From: Brachycybe producta
Taxonomy: Eukaryota; Arthropoda; Diplopoda; Playtdesmida; Andrognathidae
Length of the DNA stretch: 64,000 nucleotides
Assembly: GCA_036925085.1 (NCBI GenBank)
Contig: JAUPFP010000039.1
Location: forward strand, 621,501 to 685,500
Direction: 5' to 3'
In this document: piece after piece, positions 60,768-64,000 of the stretch
Numbering within the stretch: position 1 is the first letter of the stretch
How the letters are laid out: every line of letters begins with the position of its first letter
Program-made: the position numbers and the translations under genes
Notes under the pieces: generated by a model
Told to the model about the DNA's origin: nothing
The model's database searches: none
What the model saw: the letters and a program-made list of their open reading frames with translations, nothing else

Positions 60768-61000
60768 TACAGTCAAACTCGGTTATAGCGACCTCGGATT
60801 ATAATGACAATTCGGCTATAACGTCAAAATAACGCCAATTAAAAATTAGGATTTCTGTATAAAAAAATATAATTTTTTCTCGGCTAAAACGACAAACTTT
60901 CAATAAATTTTTTCTATTTTCGTTGTAAATAGCAAGAAAAAAAATATGAAGTTGGTCTGAAGTATAGTGAGTGAGGTTCCCATAGCGATAGCCAGGGTTA
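60768..61000. mobile_element. Pogo/Tigger-like end
   Basis: TACAGTCAAACTCGGTTATA at 60768 and following CGACCTCGGATTATAATGAC match the style of pogo/Tigger termini. The other end was not located, so the right limit is arbitrary. Confidence 0.4.
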
Positions 61001-61322
61001 TTTTTTAATAATTATTGCATTTTTTTTTACTATTTTTACACAAAATAATTATAATTACATTTATGTTACTTCTAATGATGCTCCTCTATCTGTAAAATGT
61101 TGGAAGAAATGAAAAAATTCTTTAAAAAAAAGTGAATTTCACGTAATTTAGGCTATTCTTTTGTCGACATGTAATTAATCTAATTAAAGACATCAGAACT
61201 GCAAACAGATGGAATAAAGGTTAACAATCAGGTTAAAATCCACTAGAACGACCTTGATTTCCAGTGACATACTCAGGTGGTGTTCGCCATTCGTGGCTGA
61301 ACTCCTCTGGACACTCATCGCC

Positions 61323-61528
61323 ACAGGCAATTAGAAAACGGGATGAACAGAAGTTGGCTCCGCCTTTTTTATGACGACCGGCAACTTCTAATTGGTTGTT
61401 TATGTAGTCTGCCATCACATGCTCCGCCCTTGTCAACGTCGAACCATACAACAAACCAATTAGAAGTTGCCGGTCGTCATAAAAAGGGCGGAGCCAACTT
61501 AAGTTCATCCCGTTTTCTAATTACATGT
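61323..61528. mobile_element. Family A palindromic MITE copy 11, right tip replaced
   Basis: Common stem type (AATTAGAAAACGGGATGAAC). The left end ACAGGC is intact, but the right end reads TTACATGT instead of GCCTGT, where the hAT-like element at 61525 begins. No matching duplication. Confidence 0.8.
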
Positions 61529-61983
61529 CAATAACCGGTCGGTTAAACCGGTTACTCTGTTTATATCGTATTAAAGATATCGTTTTAGTAATTCAATAAT
61601 GTCATATCATTAAGAAATATCGATATTTCGATATATTGTTTCCCGATATTTTTGGTACTTCTCTAAGTTCTCTTTTGTTTCAAGTTTCAACTGGAACTTG
61701 GGCCGAAATTGATGATTTTTCTTAATTTATTTATTTACAGGATTTTTAATGTGCCTGAAATACAATAAATAGAAATATAGCACCCTTTTTTTCAAGCACT
61801 TAACGTCCCCACTTTACTATAGTACGATGGAGACAGGCTAGTAGACATCATAACTAAATTTTAAAAATAACCGGTCCAGTTAACCGAATAACCGGTTATT
61901 TATTCCAATAACCGCTGTTCAATAACCGGTTAACCGAAAACCGGTGTGTTTTTTTTCTAAAAAACATTGACATCCCTACACTG
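61525..61983 (-). mobile_element. hAT-like non-autonomous element
   Basis: On the minus strand the right end reads CAGTGTAGGGATGTCAATG, typical of hAT termini. The left end retains only ATGTCAATAACC, apparently cut at the junction with family A copy 11. Subterminal ACCGGTTAACCG words cluster at both ends, as expected for transposase binding. Confidence 0.6.
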
Positions 61984-62371
61984 TAGGAGCAAAAAAAAAA
62001 CCGTTGGTGGTGTCTCGTGTGAACACTCCCATAGTAATGAATGTTCTGCTAAAAACGAACACTTTTTGTGGCGACACAAAGTATTTCGTGTGAAGCGGCT
62101 CTGGATATGAAGATCATGAAAGAAGTCGAGTTCGACTTGAACCTTGACTTCGACCTTTTATATATAGCGTGGTTAAAACTAGTTTCGTTCAATTTCGACT
62201 TCCTAGAGCTCAACAAAACGAATGATGAAATGATGGCTTTTAGAACTTTTTTCTTGTAAAAACCTTCTGAAAAGAGAAAACTCTAAAAACTGGTACCACT
62301 GTGACAGTGTGACCATGTGAAAATACATTGCAAAATTCTTATTCACGGCCATGGCCGACCACATACTTTTA

Positions 62372-62580
62372 ACAGGCAATTAGAAATCGGGACATACAGA
62401 AGTTGGCTCCACCCTTTTTAGGACGAACGGCAACTTCTATAATTGGTTTGTTGTGTGGTTCGACGTTGAAAAGGGGCGGATCATGTGACGTCAGACTACA
62501 TAACCAACCAATTAGAAGTTGCCGGTCGTCATAAAAAGGGCGGAGCCAACTTCTGTTTGTCCCGATTTCTAATTGCCTGT
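62372..62580. mobile_element. Family A palindromic MITE copy 12
   Basis: CATACTTTT (62362-62370, one extra A before the element) and CATACTTTC (62581-62589). Common stem type; core GTTCGACGTTGAAAAGGGGC, with TGTGACGTCAGACTACATAA in the opposite order from copies 2, 7 and 11. Confidence 0.88.
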
Positions 62581-62589
62581 CATACTTTC

Positions 62590-63424
62590 ACTAGATGGCA
62601 TTCATTATTTCAGAATTTTCATTTCAGAGGTGTTGTTCAGCTTTAAAAAGACTTGAAATTAAATAATTTCAAAATATATTAGAAAAAAAAAACATTTTGT
62701 AAGGAGTCTATGACAATATTTTTCATTAATAAATTGAAGGAGAAAATAAATCATTCATCAAAAGAAGAAATTTTTGAAAACTTCAAACAATAATAATACA
62801 CGTACAAAATGTCAATCATCTTTTCTTTTCAACACGTTTATGTTTATTCTAATATGTCTTTTTTTTTTTCAGAGAAAAAGAGAGTCTGAATAATTTATAG
62901 TAAATACATAAAGGTCCTGTTTTTAATGGATGATGATCGTAATTTCAAAAGTGCAAAAAAACAACATATAGATTGTTTTTTTTTGTTTTTTTTGCTGAGA
63001 TTGTCATAATAAACTCATAACAATATTTCTTTGCACATTGTTTGAAATTATACTGTGTGTTTGTGTGTGCCAAAGGCGTTATATTGTTTACAGACATTGT
63101 CATCATCATCATTATCAAGTGTTCCACTCAACAACTCTCTCCCCGTCCTTCTCCTATAACCACCCTTCTCCCATAACCATGCGTCCCCTATAACCACCAC
63201 CCTTTCCTATCCAAAATCTCTTTTAGAACTCGGATTTCCTTCCTGTAAAACAAAATGTACTTTTTACACGATCTATATATGAAAAAAAAAAAAGGATGAT
63301 GTGAAAGAATCTTCTTCAGAGATGTGTTTTCTTTACAAATTTCACCCCAGTTTCAACACCCTGTAATAGGCTTAATTCTGACAGTTCACATGGTTACAAT
63401 AGCCAGGGTTGAATGACACTCTTA
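62590..63424. other. No gene seen; AT-rich DNA
   Basis: Simple T-rich and A-rich runs and a pyrimidine-rich stretch near 63130-63240 with repeated CTCCTATAACCACC words. No exon evidence. Confidence 0.5.
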
Positions 63425-63855
63425 TGCCGCAGTCACACTAGGCTGGTTTCCCAGCCGCTGGTTGCTGCTGGCTGGTTGTAGCGCTCTAGCAGCATAGTCT
63501 GAACTGCTACCAGCAGCTGCTTTTCCCAGCATGCTAGTGATTTTAACAGTGGCTGGTGAAGTTGGACATGTCCAACTTTAGCAGCTACCAGCTGGTCATG
63601 TGACTCCCTTCCTGCTGCTGCCATCTAGTGTGAACTTTTTGTTGCTAGTAGTGGCACTAGTGGTAGTTGAAACTCCACTGCTTGGGTTGGTTGTTGTTAG
63701 AGTTTGTGTTTTTGCAAGACGATGATTGGATGACTTGCACTGCTAATACCAGCAGTGACTGGACAAGTGTGAACCCAAAGCAGCTGCTGCTTGCTGTTGC
63801 TGCTAATAGCCAGCAGCAACCAGCAGCTTGTAAACCAGCCTAGTGTGACTGCCGC
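63425..63855. mobile_element. PIF/Harbinger-like MITE family F copy 2
   Basis: TGCCGCAGTCACACTAGGC and CTAGTGTGACTGCCGC, flanked by TTA (63422-63424, 63856-63858). Terminal repeats are more perfect than in copy 1. Same orientation as copy 1. Confidence 0.8.
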
Positions 63856-64000
63856 TTAAAGGTGGGTTTTCATGCACGCTTTGACCTTTCAAATGCATGC
63901 GCTCTGAGCTGTGTGAGGTGAGCTAAACACAGCATGCAACGCATGTGCAAAACGCACTGGCTGAAACTCACTTAAACTGGCTTCACCTCCCTTAAACTCG

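Noticed and set aside
1-64000. Retrovirus, LTR element, Polinton or toxin genes
   Set aside because: No long terminal repeats, no polymerase, capsid or envelope-type frames and no toxin motifs were recognised.

Overview
The window is AT-rich, intron-containing animal DNA. Three protein-coding genes lie in the first 30 kb, and the remaining 34 kb holds repeats with no exon I can recognise. The gene content (a vitellogenin with a von Willebrand D domain, a threonine dehydratase with an ACT domain, and an alpha-arrestin) together with tRNA-derived SINEs, Helitrons and many short palindromic DNA transposons points to an invertebrate metazoan, probably marine. I cannot name the phylum from sequence alone.

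Layout. 122-3227 (+): the last seven or eight exons of a vitellogenin-type large lipid transfer protein, whose tail carries an Asp/Asn-rich 60-base tandem repeat. 7413-11751 (+): a complete ten-exon PLP-dependent L-threonine ammonia-lyase of 464 residues. I rebuilt it exon by exon, including a 71-base exon at 8459-8529 that holds part of the substrate site. All phases close. 15694-30148 (-): a complete seven-exon alpha-arrestin of 447 residues whose introns are full of transposons. 30182-64000: no supported host exon. This stretch is a mosaic of nested non-autonomous transposons, long inverted repeats, minisatellites and microsatellites.

The genes do not form a pathway. Vitellogenin supplies yolk, threonine dehydratase makes 2-oxobutyrate from threonine, and the alpha-arrestin is a membrane-protein trafficking adaptor. 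Their proximity looks incidental.

The most unusual material is in the repeats. A palindromic family with ends ACAGGC/GCCTGT and 9-base target duplications has 13 copies here. Its copies share a core, but some have quite different stems that are still self-complementary within the copy. Other notable items are Helitron copies in head-to-tail tandem with that palindrome inside them, an 800-base inverted repeat about 1.2 kb upstream of the arrestin start, and a 1.37-kb element whose ends flank a 28-base minisatellite. I found no CRISPR array, no intact transposase and no recognisable retrovirus or LTR element. All repeat boundaries are by eye and may be off by a few bases; exon boundaries are supported by reading frame and splice sites.
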